Positions 9,766-20,627 of a stretch of DNA of 64,000 bases are shown here, one piece after another; position 1 is the first letter of the stretch, and each line of letters begins with the position of its first letter. The DNA is from Clostridiales bacterium. GTDB taxonomy: Bacteria; Bacillota; Clostridia; Lachnospirales; Lachnospiraceae. Under the pieces are notes generated by a model. It saw only the letters and a list, made by a program, of their open reading frames with translations, had not been told where the DNA came from and searched no databases. The stretch covers positions 1 to 64,000 of the forward strand of contig JAAYNV010000031.1 of NCBI GenBank assembly GCA_012520645.1, written 5' to 3'. The translations under genes were made by a program, and so were the position numbers.

Positions 9766-11097
9766 ATGAAGGCAAAAAAACTTATGGCACTTGCATTGGC
9801 AGCAGTTATGACATTTTCTGTAACGGCTTGCGGAAAAGGACAGGATACGACTCAGACGGCATCGCAGGAGAGCGGTACCCAGGAGGCAGGAACAGAAGCA
9901 GAAGAAATGAAAGGCAGCACAGAGGGAAAACTGACTGTAGCAATCTGGGACAGCAATCAACAGCCGGGTATTCAGGAGATTTTGGATGACTGGTCTGCAC
10001 AGTCTGGAATTGAGGCAGAAACTCAGGTCATCACATGGAATGAGTATTGGACACTTCTGGAGGCCGGTGCTTCGGGTGGTTCTCTTCCGGATGTATTCTG
10101 GATGCATTCCAATCAGAGCCAGAGATATATGGAAAATGGCCTGCTGTTAGATCTGACAGACAAGATTGCTGCCAGTGATAAGATTGATTTGAATAATTAC
10201 TATGAGGACATTGTAGGTCTGTATGAATCAGAAGGAAAGCAGTATGCGATCCCGAAGGATATTGATACCATTGCCCTGTGGTATAACAAGACCATGTTTG
10301 ATGAAGCGGGAGTGGAGTATCCGAATGCAGACTGGACATGGGAGGATTTTTATGAAGCAGCCAAAAAACTGACAAAAGAGGATGGCAGTCAGTGGGGCTA
10401 TGCAATCAATACAGGAAATAATCAGGACAGCTACTATAATATGATCTATGATTACGGCGGATATGTAATCAGTGAGGATAAGAAGACCTCCGGATATGAT
10501 GATCCGAGGACGATTGAGGCTATGCAGTTTGTGGAGAGAATGCTTCGTGAAGGACTCTGTCCGGATCTTCAGACCATTTCTGAAAACGGATGTGATGTAC
10601 TGTTCCAGTCCGGTAAGGTGGCAATGATTACACAGGGTTCCTGGATGGTAGCAGGTTTCCGTGATAATGAGTATACACATGATAACTGTGATGTAGCAGT
10701 ACTCCCAATGGGAGCTGATGGTACAAGAGTTTCTATTTATAATGGACTTGGCTGGGCAGCAGCGGCAAATGGAAAGAATACGGAAGCAGCGTGGTCACTG
10801 ATTGAATATTTAGGCAGCAAGGAAGCACAGCTTAAGCAGGCAGAACTTGGAGTTACGATGTCAGCATATAAAGGAACATCGGATGCATGGGTGAACAGCG
10901 TTGACTGCTTTGACTTAAAAGGACATCTGGATATGCTGGATGCAACTTTGGTAATTCGTCCTTATTCCAGAAATACAAATGTCTGGGAGGATATGGCAAC
11001 AGAGACCTTCAAATCTGCATGGACAGGCGAAATGTCCATGGAGGAAGCATGTAAGCAGATTGCAGAATCCATGAATACGGCATTAGCAGAGGAATAG
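9766..11097 (+). CDS. Sugar ABC transporter substrate-binding lipoprotein
   Basis: Lipobox VTACGKG; family 1 extracellular solute-binding pattern; followed by two MalF/MalG-type permeases. Confidence 0.9.
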   Translation: MKAKKLMALALAAVMTFSVTACGKGQDTTQTASQESGTQEAGTEAEEMKGSTEGKLTVAIWDSNQQPGIQEILDDWSAQSGIEAETQVITWNEYWTLLEAGASGGSLPDVFWMHSNQSQRYMENGLLLDLTDKIAASDKIDLNNYYEDIVGLYESEGKQYAIPKDIDTIALWYNKTMFDEAGVEYPNADWTWEDFYEAAKKLTKEDGSQWGYAINTGNNQDSYYNMIYDYGGYVISEDKKTSGYDDPRTIEAMQFVERMLREGLCPDLQTISENGCDVLFQSGKVAMITQGSWMVAGFRDNEYTHDNCDVAVLPMGADGTRVSIYNGLGWAAAANGKNTEAAWSLIEYLGSKEAQLKQAELGVTMSAYKGTSDAWVNSVDCFDLKGHLDMLDATLVIRPYSRNTNVWEDMATETFKSAWTGEMSMEEACKQIAESMNTALAEE

Positions 11098-11107
11098 GAA
11101 GTAAAGG

Positions 11108-12016
11108 ATGATGAGTATGGCAACGCAGAAGAAAAGAAAGATGACACCGAGGGAGAAAAGTGAATTTTTCTGGGGCTGGCTGTTTATTCTGCCGACTGTG
11201 ATTGGACTTCTGATATTGAATATTATTCCGATTTTCCAGACCATCTGGCAGAGTTTTTTTAAAACAGGTGATTTTGGCAAAGGAAATATTTTCATCGGAA
11301 TGGCGAATTACCAGAAACTGATGCAGGATAAGGCGGTATGGCAGGCATTATGGAATACCGTAAAATATGCGATTGTGGAAGTTCCTTTTTCCATTGTCAT
11401 TGCACTTGTTCTGGCAGTATTTTTGAACAGAAAGATGCGCGGCAGATCTGCATACCGAACCATTTTCTTTCTGCCCATGGTGGCTGCTCCGGCAGCCATT
11501 GCCATGGTTTGGAGATGGCTTTATAATTCGGAATTTGGTTTATTAAACCATTTGATTGGCAGGAAGGTAAACTGGATTTCAGATCCGAATCTGGCAATCT
11601 ATTCGATAGCTGTTATTGGTATCTGGTCCATTATCGGTTACAATATGGTTTTATTTTTGGCAGGACTTCAGGAGGTGCCGCGGGACTATTATGAAGCGGC
11701 AGCCATTGACGGAGCCTCCGGCATTCATCAATTTTTTCATATTACCGTTCCACTCATTTCACCGACTATTTTCTTTGTGGCAGTAACAAGAGTGATTGGA
11801 GCATTTCAGGTATTTGATTTGATTTATATGGTAATGGATAAAACAAATCCGGCGCTTGCAAAGACACAGTCACTGGTGTATCTGTTCTATCGGTATTCGT
11901 TTACCGAAGGCAATAAAGGTTACGGATCTGCAATCGTGGTACTGCTGCTTGCGGTAATTATGTGCATTACTGTGTTTCAAATGACAGCGCAGAAAAAGTG
12001 GGTTCATTACAATTAG
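11108..12016 (+). CDS. Sugar ABC transporter permease (MalF/UgpA type)
   Basis: EAAAIDGASGIHQFFHITVPLISPT EAA loop; multiple TM helices. Confidence 0.92.
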   Translation: MMSMATQKKRKMTPREKSEFFWGWLFILPTVIGLLILNIIPIFQTIWQSFFKTGDFGKGNIFIGMANYQKLMQDKAVWQALWNTVKYAIVEVPFSIVIALVLAVFLNRKMRGRSAYRTIFFLPMVAAPAAIAMVWRWLYNSEFGLLNHLIGRKVNWISDPNLAIYSIAVIGIWSIIGYNMVLFLAGLQEVPRDYYEAAAIDGASGIHQFFHITVPLISPTIFFVAVTRVIGAFQVFDLIYMVMDKTNPALAKTQSLVYLFYRYSFTEGNKGYGSAIVVLLLAVIMCITVFQMTAQKKWVHYN

Positions 12017-12025
12017 GAGGGGCAA

Positions 12026-12856
12026 ATGGAAGCAAAGAAGAAATTGGTGTCAATCATTATACATATTATACTGCTGGCCTGCTCTGTAACCATGCTGATT
12101 CCCTTTTTGTGGATGATCCTGACTGCTTTTAAATCGGTATCAGAAGCAACCAGTGTGAATCCATTTATTATCCTTCCGACGGTATGGCGCAGGGATGCAT
12201 TTGATAATGTAATAAAAAATATGAATTTTTTGCTGTTGTATAAAAATACACTGCTTATGATAGCGGGAAGAGTATTGGCGGCAGTGCTGACGGCAACAAT
12301 GGCTGGCTATGCCTTCGGAAGATTACACTTCAAGGGAAGGGACCTGATGTTTTCACTGGTGCTGTTTCAGATGATGGTACCCGGACAGATTTTTATCATT
12401 CCGCAGTATTTGATGGTAAGCAAGCTGGGAATACTCAATAGTACAATGGCATTAGTCTTTCCCGGACTGGTTACTGCTTTTGGAACCTTCCTGCTCAGAC
12501 AGGCATATATGGGACTTCCCAAAGATCTGGAGGAGGCAGCAAGGCTAGATGGCTGTAATATCGGACAGACGTTTCTATATATTATGGCACCGCTGACCAA
12601 GTCCTCTATGGTGGCGTTGGGAATTTTTACCACAGTATTTGCCTATAAGGATCTGATGTGGCCGATGATCGTCAATTCGGAAAATGATAAGGCAACATTG
12701 GCGTCAGCGCTGGCGAAAATGCAGGGACAGTACGGCAGCAAATTTCCGGAACTGATGGCTGCAGCTCTGATTGCGTGTATTCCGATGATTATCATTTATC
12801 TGTTTTTTCAGAAACAGTTTATCGAAGGAATCGCTACTTCCGGTGGAAAATTATAA
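12026..12856 (+). CDS. Sugar ABC transporter permease (MalG/UgpE type)
   Basis: EAARLDGCNIGQTFLYIMAPLTKS EAA loop; multiple TM helices. Confidence 0.92.
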   Translation: MEAKKKLVSIIIHIILLACSVTMLIPFLWMILTAFKSVSEATSVNPFIILPTVWRRDAFDNVIKNMNFLLLYKNTLLMIAGRVLAAVLTATMAGYAFGRLHFKGRDLMFSLVLFQMMVPGQIFIIPQYLMVSKLGILNSTMALVFPGLVTAFGTFLLRQAYMGLPKDLEEAARLDGCNIGQTFLYIMAPLTKSSMVALGIFTTVFAYKDLMWPMIVNSENDKATLASALAKMQGQYGSKFPELMAAALIACIPMIIIYLFFQKQFIEGIATSGGKL

Positions 12857-12881
12857 AAACATACAGATTCAGGATACGGAT

Positions 12882-12914
12882 AGAGTCCCCTGCATGTATT
12901 GCGGGGGACTCTTT
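12882..12914 (+). terminator. Hairpin terminator
   Basis: AGAGTCCCC...GGGGACTCT followed by TTG-rich tract. Confidence 0.7.
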
Positions 12915-12968
12915 GTTGCAATTTGGACAGCGATAGATTAAACTGGAAAAGGACAGGGAGGACTTGGC

Positions 12969-13877
12969 ATGGAGAAACAGGCAGGATTTACAACAAGTGC
13001 AAGATATAAATGTCTGGAGGATCTGCAAAGGGATTCTGCTGATTTGTATCTTGGATACTGTGGGACGGAAAAATGTGTGCCGGGGCACTCCTTCGGGCCC
13101 ACGGAAAGAACGCTTTATGTCATTCATTTTGCGAGGAGGGGCAGAGGACGTTTCAGCATTGGCGGAAAGGAATATTCTATTACGGCAGGTGAAGCTTTCC
13201 TGATTTCTCCCGGTGAAACGACTTATTATGAGGCAGATGAGAAGCAGCCCTGGGAATACTGGTGGATTGGTTTTCAGGGAATCAAGGCATATGAGTATAT
13301 ATTAAATGCAGGATTTGACAAATATACACCGGTGATTCACGTAGAAGGAATGGATCAGATCATAGGGTGCATCAATAATATGCTGGAGGCACATCAGCTC
13401 ACGATTGCAAATGATTTGCGGAGAAAGAGTGAACTGATGCGGGTGTTTGCACACCTGATAGAAGAAAACGGGAAAAAACAGAAAGAAGTATCCGGCTATG
13501 ATTATCAGGGGGCAATTTATGTCAGGCAGGCAGTCGATTATCTGACGTACCATTATCATGAGAGGATAAAGATTAATGAACTGGCAGATTATATCGGGAT
13601 AAACCGCTGCTATTTGACGAACAGCTTTAAGAAGCAGCTTGGGATGTCGCCGCAGGAATACCTGGTAAAGCTTCGCATGGACAAGGCGGCGTCCCTGATC
13701 CGTAATACGGGGCTTTCAGTTAGTGAAATCGCAGTGCGGGTAGGATATGAGGATCCGCTTGCGTTTTCCAAAATATTCAGGCTAAAATACGGAGTCAGTC
13801 CACGCAAATGGCGTGAGATGGAAGAAATTCTGGTAGAATACCATGAGAAAGGTTTTGTTCATAAGGATCTTTTATAA
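12969..13877 (+). CDS. AraC family transcriptional regulator
   Basis: N-terminal cupin-like domain; C-terminal two-HTH domain with PQEYLVKLRMDKAASLIRNTGLSVSEIAVRVGYEDPLAFSKIFRLKYGVSPRKWRE. Confidence 0.92.
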   Translation: MEKQAGFTTSARYKCLEDLQRDSADLYLGYCGTEKCVPGHSFGPTERTLYVIHFARRGRGRFSIGGKEYSITAGEAFLISPGETTYYEADEKQPWEYWWIGFQGIKAYEYILNAGFDKYTPVIHVEGMDQIIGCINNMLEAHQLTIANDLRRKSELMRVFAHLIEENGKKQKEVSGYDYQGAIYVRQAVDYLTYHYHERIKINELADYIGINRCYLTNSFKKQLGMSPQEYLVKLRMDKAASLIRNTGLSVSEIAVRVGYEDPLAFSKIFRLKYGVSPRKWREMEEILVEYHEKGFVHKDLL

Positions 13878-13880
13878 GTG

Positions 13881-14924
13881 ATGGAGAAAAAGAAACGACT
13901 GGATGAAAATAAAAAACTGTTTTTGGGAGCTGCGGCTATTTTGGCTTTTGTTCTGTTAGTGACGATAGGTGGAATGGTTTTTTTTAAACAGCAGGTAAAG
14001 AAAGCGGCACAGGCACTTGAGGAAACAGAATACCGGGAATATGACAGATACTATGCGATGATCGTAGAGGATGCGGATTCTCCCTTCTGGCAGGAGGTTT
14101 ATGCCGGAGCCTGTGCACAGGCGGAAGAAAATAATGTATGCGTGGAATTGTTAAACGATACATTAGAGGAAGAGTATTCCAGAGAAGAACTGACGCACAT
14201 CGCCATTGAAAGCCAGATGGATGGTATTATTGTTCAGGCGGATGAAAGTGAAGAACTGACTGCCTGTATTGATGAGGCTGTAGAAAAAGGCATTCCGGTT
14301 ATTACGGTGCTTGGAGATAATACGTCGGGACACAGACAGAGCTTTGTCGGGGTAGGCAGCTATAATCTGGGCCGGGAATACGGCAGACAGGTCATAGAAA
14401 TATATCAGAATAGGGAGCCGGCTTCCGGTAAGGTATATGTGCTGATGGATACAAAAGCGGAGGATTCCAGTCAGAATATTTTGTATTCCGGAATACAGGA
14501 AACTTTGGAGAATCTGGATATCAGTCTGGAGATGTATGCAGTAAATAATGAGAGCCGCTTTTCTGTAGAAGAGTCGATCCGGGATCTTTTTATGAATGTG
14601 GAAGAGCAGCCGGATATCATCATCTGTCTGGATGAGTTAAATACCTCCTGTGTCTATCAGGCTGTGGTGGACTATAACCGGGTAGGAGAAGTGGGCATAA
14701 TAGGATATTATGATTCGGAAGACATTCTGCGGGCAATCGAGAGAAAGGTAATTCATTCTACGATTACTGTCAATACAGCGCAGATGGGAAGCTATTGTGT
14801 CGAGGCATTGTGTGAGTTTGACGAGGTTGGAAATGTAAGTGAGTATTTTACTGTGGATATACAGCTGGTCAATGCTGACAATGTTGCCGCCTATCTGGTG
14901 CAGGAGGAAGCAGATGAAAAATAA
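13881..14924 (+). CDS. Membrane-anchored periplasmic-binding (LacI-type) sugar sensor protein
   Basis: Single N-terminal TM without lipobox; MDGIIVQADESEELTACIDEAVEKGIPVITVLGD; overlaps the start of a histidine kinase. Confidence 0.8.
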   Translation: MEKKKRLDENKKLFLGAAAILAFVLLVTIGGMVFFKQQVKKAAQALEETEYREYDRYYAMIVEDADSPFWQEVYAGACAQAEENNVCVELLNDTLEEEYSREELTHIAIESQMDGIIVQADESEELTACIDEAVEKGIPVITVLGDNTSGHRQSFVGVGSYNLGREYGRQVIEIYQNREPASGKVYVLMDTKAEDSSQNILYSGIQETLENLDISLEMYAVNNESRFSVEESIRDLFMNVEEQPDIIICLDELNTSCVYQAVVDYNRVGEVGIIGYYDSEDILRAIERKVIHSTITVNTAQMGSYCVEALCEFDEVGNVSEYFTVDIQLVNADNVAAYLVQEEADEK

Positions 14925-16401
14925 CTTGTTTGGAAAAATATCCATTCAGACAAAGCTTGCTGTGGTATTTGTCTTTACCAGTCTCATTATTCTGGTGGTC
15001 AATCTGTTTATGTATGTGAATATCAATAATATGGTAAACCGTATGGACAGGGTTTATCAGGGAAACCTCCGCCTGAATGAGCTGAATCGTGCTTTAAGGG
15101 ATGTACAGGACAATATGACGGAATACCTGAATGTGAAAAATTCCGATACGCTGGAGGCTTATTACCGGAGTGTACAGGAGTATACTGCCTACGTGGACCG
15201 TCTGAGTGATGTAGTCAGCAGCGATGCGTTTGGAAGGATGGAACGCAATATTAAAAAACTGTCAGAAAATTATCTGGAACTGACGAATCAGACTGTGGAA
15301 GCAAAACGAGGCAGAAACGTAGAGAAATACAATTCGCGTTATGAGAGTGCGACGAAGATGTATGAACACATAAGCACTTACATTTATAGTCTGAACAATG
15401 AGCAGTTTAATGCCAATTCTGCAAATTATGAGGCATTGTCCATTTCGCTCCGGTCCTTGGAATTAGTCAGTAACCTGATTCTTGTTGCGGTCATCATCAG
15501 CAATATTCTTCTGATCCTGATTCTGACCAAAACCATCACCAGTCCGTTAAAAACTCTGGCGGATACGGCGGATGAGGTGGCTGAGGGCAACTTTGAAGTG
15601 GCACTTTTGCCAGTACAGTCGCAGGATGAGATCGGTATTGTGACAAGAGCTTTCAATACCATGGTTGTAAATATCAGAGAGTACATTGAACGGATTAAAA
15701 AAAGCATGGAGTTAGAGCGTGAGATGAAGGAGCGGGAGCTTCTGATGGAGACGCACTTAAAGGATGCACAGTTAAAATATTTACAGGCGCAGATTAATCC
15801 ACATTTTCTGTTCAATACCCTCAATGCCGGTGCCCAGCTTGCAATGATGGAAGGGGCGGACCGGACTTATGAATACATACAGAATATGGCGGATTTTTTT
15901 CGTTATAATGTCAAAAAGAACAATGAGACCGTGACACTGGCGGAAGAAATTGAACTGGTGGATAATTATATCTATATTTTAAATGTCCGTTTTTCAGGAG
16001 AGATTCATTTTGAGAAGAAGGTAGACAAACGGTATACCTATCTTCCCGTGCCCAGCATGCTGCTGCAGCCCATTGTGGAAAACAGTGTGAATTACGGAAT
16101 CCGTAATATTGATTGGGAGGGAAAGATTACGCTTTCGGTCTATGCTATAGAGGATACGCTTTGTATCAGTATTAAGGACAATGGTATCGGTATGAGTCAG
16201 GAGAAGATTGACAAGATTATGACAAGCAGACTGAAAGAGGCAGATCTGTCACAGGACTCCAATGGAATCGGTCTGGATAATGTGATCGGCAGACTCAGAC
16301 TCTTTTTAAAGACGGAAGACAATCTGGAGATTTTAAGCGGAGGAAAGAATCAGGGTACGGAGGTGCGCATCTATCTGCCAATCCCGGATGAAAATATATA
16401 A
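14914..16401 (+). CDS. Sensor histidine kinase (YesM/LytS-type, HAMP, His_kinase)
   Basis: HAMP region; YLQAQINPHFLFNTLNAG; ATPase motif VENSVNYGIRN, DNGIGM, GIGLDNVIGRLRL. Confidence 0.92.
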   Translation: MKNNLFGKISIQTKLAVVFVFTSLIILVVNLFMYVNINNMVNRMDRVYQGNLRLNELNRALRDVQDNMTEYLNVKNSDTLEAYYRSVQEYTAYVDRLSDVVSSDAFGRMERNIKKLSENYLELTNQTVEAKRGRNVEKYNSRYESATKMYEHISTYIYSLNNEQFNANSANYEALSISLRSLELVSNLILVAVIISNILLILILTKTITSPLKTLADTADEVAEGNFEVALLPVQSQDEIGIVTRAFNTMVVNIREYIERIKKSMELEREMKERELLMETHLKDAQLKYLQAQINPHFLFNTLNAGAQLAMMEGADRTYEYIQNMADFFRYNVKKNNETVTLAEEIELVDNYIYILNVRFSGEIHFEKKVDKRYTYLPVPSMLLQPIVENSVNYGIRNIDWEGKITLSVYAIEDTLCISIKDNGIGMSQEKIDKIMTSRLKEADLSQDSNGIGLDNVIGRLRLFLKTEDNLEILSGGKNQGTEVRIYLPIPDENI

Positions 16402-16415
16402 AGGAGTAAGAGCGG

Positions 16416-18011
16416 ATGTATAAGATAATGCTTGCAGACGATGAGGGAATCGTCATCGACTCTTTAAAGTTTATTATCGAGAAGGAATTTGGAGACAAGT
16501 GTATGGTAGAATCTGCCAAGACGGGGAGAAGTGTTATCGAGCTGGCAGAGCGCTTCCGTCCGGATATTGCCATTATGGATATCCAGATGCCGGGTATCAA
16601 CGGAATTGATGCCATGAAGGAAATCCGAAGCTTCAGTAAGGATATGATCTTTATTGTCATGTCTGCCTATGATAAGTTTGATTATGCCCAGGAGGCCATC
16701 AATCTTGGCGTGTTGGAATACATTACAAAGCCGATGAACCGGGATAAGATTACCGGAGTTTTAAGACGTGCGATGTCGATGATTGATGAGGAGAGAACGA
16801 AGCGCAGCAATGATCTGATGATCAAGGAAAAGCTGGAAACGGTTGTGCCGATCATTGAAAACGGACTGATTTATAATATTTTATTTCAGGAACATTTTGA
16901 GGAGGACGTGGAGAACTTTAAAAGCCTGCTCGGTATCAAAGAGGAATATGGTTATATGATCGCTTTTGTCTTTGGGGATGAGCAACAGGGTAATCATATG
17001 ACCAATGCAGTCGGCACCAGTGTAAAGGTGCAGAACCATTACAGAGAAGTGCGGGAAATGGCAAGGGAATATTTCCCGGGTATTATGGGTTCTGTGATGG
17101 GCAATAAGATTGCGATGCTTGTTCCAAGCAGGAAACAGAAGATGGAATACAATGAAAGAATTGAGCTGATCGAGCGGGCAAGGGAACTGGTGCGGAAGAT
17201 ACGTAAGCGGCTGGATGTCAGCTTTCGCATTGGAATCGGAGCAATAAAGGGGCTGCAAAAACAGCTGGATTCTTATAATGAAGCGTTAAATGCGCTGATA
17301 AATTCCACAGGAACTGTTGCGCATGTAGATGATCTTCCGTTAGCCTGTGTCTATGAAGAAAACTATCCCGTTGATCTGGAAAAACAGTTGTTTGATGCCG
17401 TATCCAAGGGAGACTCCAATCTGGCCATGGAAAAGGCCGGGAGATTTTTTGAATGGATGGAGGAGACATACCCGGACAGCCTTATGGATATCCGGTTAAA
17501 GTCTTTGGAATTTGTCCTTTGGTCCGAACATCTTGCATATGAGAGCGGAGGAATGTCGTACCGCTTTAAAGCGCGTGAAGACTGGCTGCCGATGATTATG
17601 CAGATGTCAGGGCTTGAGGAGATTAAAAGCTGGTTTTTAGATAAGGTTGCGACTGCCAGCCGGAACGTGGCGACGAAACGGGAGGAAAAGTCGATTAGTC
17701 TGGTGGAAAAGGCGAAGGCATATATCAATGAAAATTTTCAAAGAGATCTGTCGCTTGATGAGATTTCCAGAGAGTACGATATCAGTCCCTATTATTTCAG
17801 CAAAATTTTCAAGGATGAGACAGGAGAGAACTTTATCGAATATCTGACCGGTGTGCGTATGGAGAAAGCGAAGCAGCTTCTGCTGAATAAGGAGCTGTCC
17901 ATGAAGGAGATATGTTCCATGGTGGGATATGCGGATCCAAACTATTTCAGTCGTTCCTTTAAAAAGAATGTAGGAGTTACTCCGACGGAATATCGGGAGG
18001 GAAAGGGTTGA
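16416..18011 (+). CDS. Response regulator, YesN-type with AraC HTH output
   Basis: Receiver domain MLADDEGIVIDSL...IAIMDIQMPGINGIDAMK; C-terminal AraC HTH. Confidence 0.93.
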   Translation: MYKIMLADDEGIVIDSLKFIIEKEFGDKCMVESAKTGRSVIELAERFRPDIAIMDIQMPGINGIDAMKEIRSFSKDMIFIVMSAYDKFDYAQEAINLGVLEYITKPMNRDKITGVLRRAMSMIDEERTKRSNDLMIKEKLETVVPIIENGLIYNILFQEHFEEDVENFKSLLGIKEEYGYMIAFVFGDEQQGNHMTNAVGTSVKVQNHYREVREMAREYFPGIMGSVMGNKIAMLVPSRKQKMEYNERIELIERARELVRKIRKRLDVSFRIGIGAIKGLQKQLDSYNEALNALINSTGTVAHVDDLPLACVYEENYPVDLEKQLFDAVSKGDSNLAMEKAGRFFEWMEETYPDSLMDIRLKSLEFVLWSEHLAYESGGMSYRFKAREDWLPMIMQMSGLEEIKSWFLDKVATASRNVATKREEKSISLVEKAKAYINENFQRDLSLDEISREYDISPYYFSKIFKDETGENFIEYLTGVRMEKAKQLLLNKELSMKEICSMVGYADPNYFSRSFKKNVGVTPTEYREGKG

Positions 18012-18018
18012 AAAGGAT

Positions 18019-19119
18019 ATGGACATAAAAAAGAAAATTATGCGGTTGTTTGCGGCAGTCAGTGTGGTCGTGATGTTTTCGTTATGTTCCGGCTGCAGCA
18101 GTCAATCGGTGGAAACGCTTGAAGAAAATGAGCAGTCTGAAGAAAAAATCCAGATTGGTATGTGCTTTGATTCCTTTGTAATCGAGCGGTGGCAGAGAGA
18201 CCGGGATGTGTTCGTGTCCACCGCAAAGGAACTGGGCGCAGAGGTTAATGTCCAGAATGCGAATGGAGATGTGGAAGAGCAGATCAGACAGATTGAATAT
18301 TTCATTGAGAAAAAAATGGATGTGATCGTCATTATCTGTATTGATTCAGACAGTCTGAAGGATGTGGTGAAGAAGGCGCAGGATGAGGGTATCAAAATCA
18401 TAGCCTATGACCGCCTGATCCGGGATGCGGATGTGGATCTGTATATATCCTTTGATAATGAACAGGTTGGGACAATGATGGGAGAGGCGCTGGTAAGGGA
18501 AGGGTTGGCAGGAGGCAAAGTGCTGATGATCGGAGGACCGCTTGCTGACAATAACGTACCTTTGGTGGAAAGCGGTTTTCGAAAGATTATGAAAAAATAC
18601 AATATAGAAGTGATCGATTCCATACATGTGGATGGCTGGAAGCCGGAACTTGGAGCATCCTATGTGTATGAACATCCTTATATGGTGGATCAGGCGGATG
18701 CCATCATGTGTGGTAATGATTCCGTGGCGACTCAGGTAGTGCATGCGCTGTCGGAAAAACGCCTGGCGGGCAAGACTGTAGTCGTCGGACAGGATGCGGA
18801 TCTGGAAGCATGTCAGAGAATTGTAGAGGGGACGCAGGTCATGACCGTATATAAACCGGTCGAAAAACTGGCGCAGACGGCTGCAGAATATGCGATTGCG
18901 CTGGCGGAAGGCAAGGAAATCATACCGGAGACAGCCGGTGAAGCAGATGGGGAAAGTCAGCCGGTGGTCATGCTGGACGACGGAACCTATCAGGTTCCAT
19001 ATGTCGGACTGGAACCCATTGCTGTCGATAAGGCGAATATAAATGAGGTGATTATCGGAAGCGGTTTTCATCTGAAAGAGGATGTATATCTGAACGTACC
19101 GGATCAGATGCCGAATTAA
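18019..19119 (+). CDS. Sugar-binding lipoprotein (ChvE/xylose-binding-like)
   Basis: Lipobox SLCSGCSS; VIIICIDSDSLKDVVKKAQDEGIKIIAYDRLIRDADVDLYISFDNEQVG. Confidence 0.88.
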   Translation: MDIKKKIMRLFAAVSVVVMFSLCSGCSSQSVETLEENEQSEEKIQIGMCFDSFVIERWQRDRDVFVSTAKELGAEVNVQNANGDVEEQIRQIEYFIEKKMDVIVIICIDSDSLKDVVKKAQDEGIKIIAYDRLIRDADVDLYISFDNEQVGTMMGEALVREGLAGGKVLMIGGPLADNNVPLVESGFRKIMKKYNIEVIDSIHVDGWKPELGASYVYEHPYMVDQADAIMCGNDSVATQVVHALSEKRLAGKTVVVGQDADLEACQRIVEGTQVMTVYKPVEKLAQTAAEYAIALAEGKEIIPETAGEADGESQPVVMLDDGTYQVPYVGLEPIAVDKANINEVIIGSGFHLKEDVYLNVPDQMPN

Positions 19120-19141
19120 AAAATGTAAATAGCAAATTTTT

Positions 19142-19190
19142 AAGTGATGCTCGTATTCTTTTGCAAAAAAGTGCTAGCATCACTTATTTT
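19142..19190 (+). terminator. Hairpin, probable terminator
   Basis: 10-bp perfect stem AAGTGATGCT/AGCATCACTT followed by ATTTTG. Confidence 0.6.
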
Positions 19191-19316
19191 GTGTGAAATT
19201 ATATCGTAAAAATGTGCAGACATTCGCAATCTATTCCAGTTTCATCTATGGTATATTCTAGTTGTGGCAGGGAACTGCTATAAAACACATACATAATAAG
19301 GGAGGACTACAGTAAG

Positions 19317-20471
19317 ATGAAGAAAAAAGTTTTAAGCGCAATCTTAAGTGTAGCTATGGTAGCAACATTACTGACAGGCTGTGGAAATTCAGCAAAACCG
19401 GCTGAAGAAGCAGCAGCACCGGCTGAAACAACTGAAGCAGCAGCACCGGCTGAAGAAGCTGAGGCACCGGCTGAGAATACAGCGGGCGGTGAAGGCGGAC
19501 TGATCGGTGTAGCAATGCCGACCAAGGATCTTCAGAGATGGAATCAGGATGGTTCCAACATGGAAGCTCAGTTAAAGGAAGCAGGATACGAAGTTGACTT
19601 ACAGTATGCAAGCAACGACATCCAGACACAGGTTTCCCAGATTGAGAACATGATCTCCAACGGATGCCAGTTACTCGTTATCGCATCTATCGACGGTGAT
19701 TCTCTCGGAACTGTTTTAGCACAGGCTAAGGAAGCAAACATTCCGGTTATCGCATATGACCGTCTGATCATGAACTCTGATGCGGTTACATACTACGCAA
19801 CATTTGATAACTACATGGTAGGTACAAAGCAGGGTGAATACATCAGAGACGCTCTTGATCTGGACAATGCAGAAGGACCGTTCAACATCGAGTTAATCAC
19901 AGGTGACCCGGGTGATAACAATGCAAGATTCTTCTTCGGTGGTGCTATGGATGTTCTTCAGCCGTACATTGACAATGGCAAACTGGTTGTTAAATCCGGT
20001 CAGACATCCTTCGAAGAATGTGCAACAGCTAACTGGGCAACAGAAACAGCACAGGCAAGATTTGATGCAATCCTTGCTTCCAACTATTCTGATGGAACAA
20101 AGCTTGACGCTGTACTTGCATCCAATGACTCTACAGCACTTGGTGTAGCAAACTCCTTAGCAGCTAACTACACAGGCGATTATCCGATCTTAACAGGTCA
20201 GGACTGTGATATTGCAAACGTTAAGAACATGATCGACGGAAAGCAGTCCATGTCTATCTTCAAGGATACACGTACTCTGGCAACTCAGGTTGTTAAGATG
20301 GTAGATGCTATCATGAAGGGCGGCGAAGCTCCGGTTAACGATACAGAGAGCTATGACAACGGCACAGGCATTATTCCTTCTTACCTTTGCGAGCCGGTAT
20401 TCGCAGACAAAGATAACTACAAAGAATTACTGATCGATTCCGGATACTATACAGAAGCTGACTTACAGTAA
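19317..20471 (+). CDS. Multiple-monosaccharide ABC transporter substrate-binding protein (ChvE family)
   Basis: Lipobox LLTGCGNS; MPTKDLQRWNQDGSNMEAQLKEAGYEVDLQYASND; followed by MmsA/MmsB-like genes. Confidence 0.9.
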   Translation: MKKKVLSAILSVAMVATLLTGCGNSAKPAEEAAAPAETTEAAAPAEEAEAPAENTAGGEGGLIGVAMPTKDLQRWNQDGSNMEAQLKEAGYEVDLQYASNDIQTQVSQIENMISNGCQLLVIASIDGDSLGTVLAQAKEANIPVIAYDRLIMNSDAVTYYATFDNYMVGTKQGEYIRDALDLDNAEGPFNIELITGDPGDNNARFFFGGAMDVLQPYIDNGKLVVKSGQTSFEECATANWATETAQARFDAILASNYSDGTKLDAVLASNDSTALGVANSLAANYTGDYPILTGQDCDIANVKNMIDGKQSMSIFKDTRTLATQVVKMVDAIMKGGEAPVNDTESYDNGTGIIPSYLCEPVFADKDNYKELLIDSGYYTEADLQ

Positions 20472-20496
20472 TCTGTTTTAGAGGAATGATTTTACC

Positions 20497-20520
20497 GGCA
20501 GGCGGGTAATACCGCCTGCC
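20497..20520 (+). other. Intercistronic hairpin between SBP and ABC ATPase
   Basis: Perfect 9-bp stem GGCAGGCGG/CCGCCTGCC, loop GTAATA, not followed by a T-run. Confidence 0.7.
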
Positions 20521-20627
20521 AAATTCTTGAAAAGAACAAAATTCCGAAAAGCGTTTTTCTTTTGGAAACAGGAGAAGTATTTGATTAGATAGGATAAGAA
20601 CAAAGAAGTTCTTGGGAGGGATTAGAC

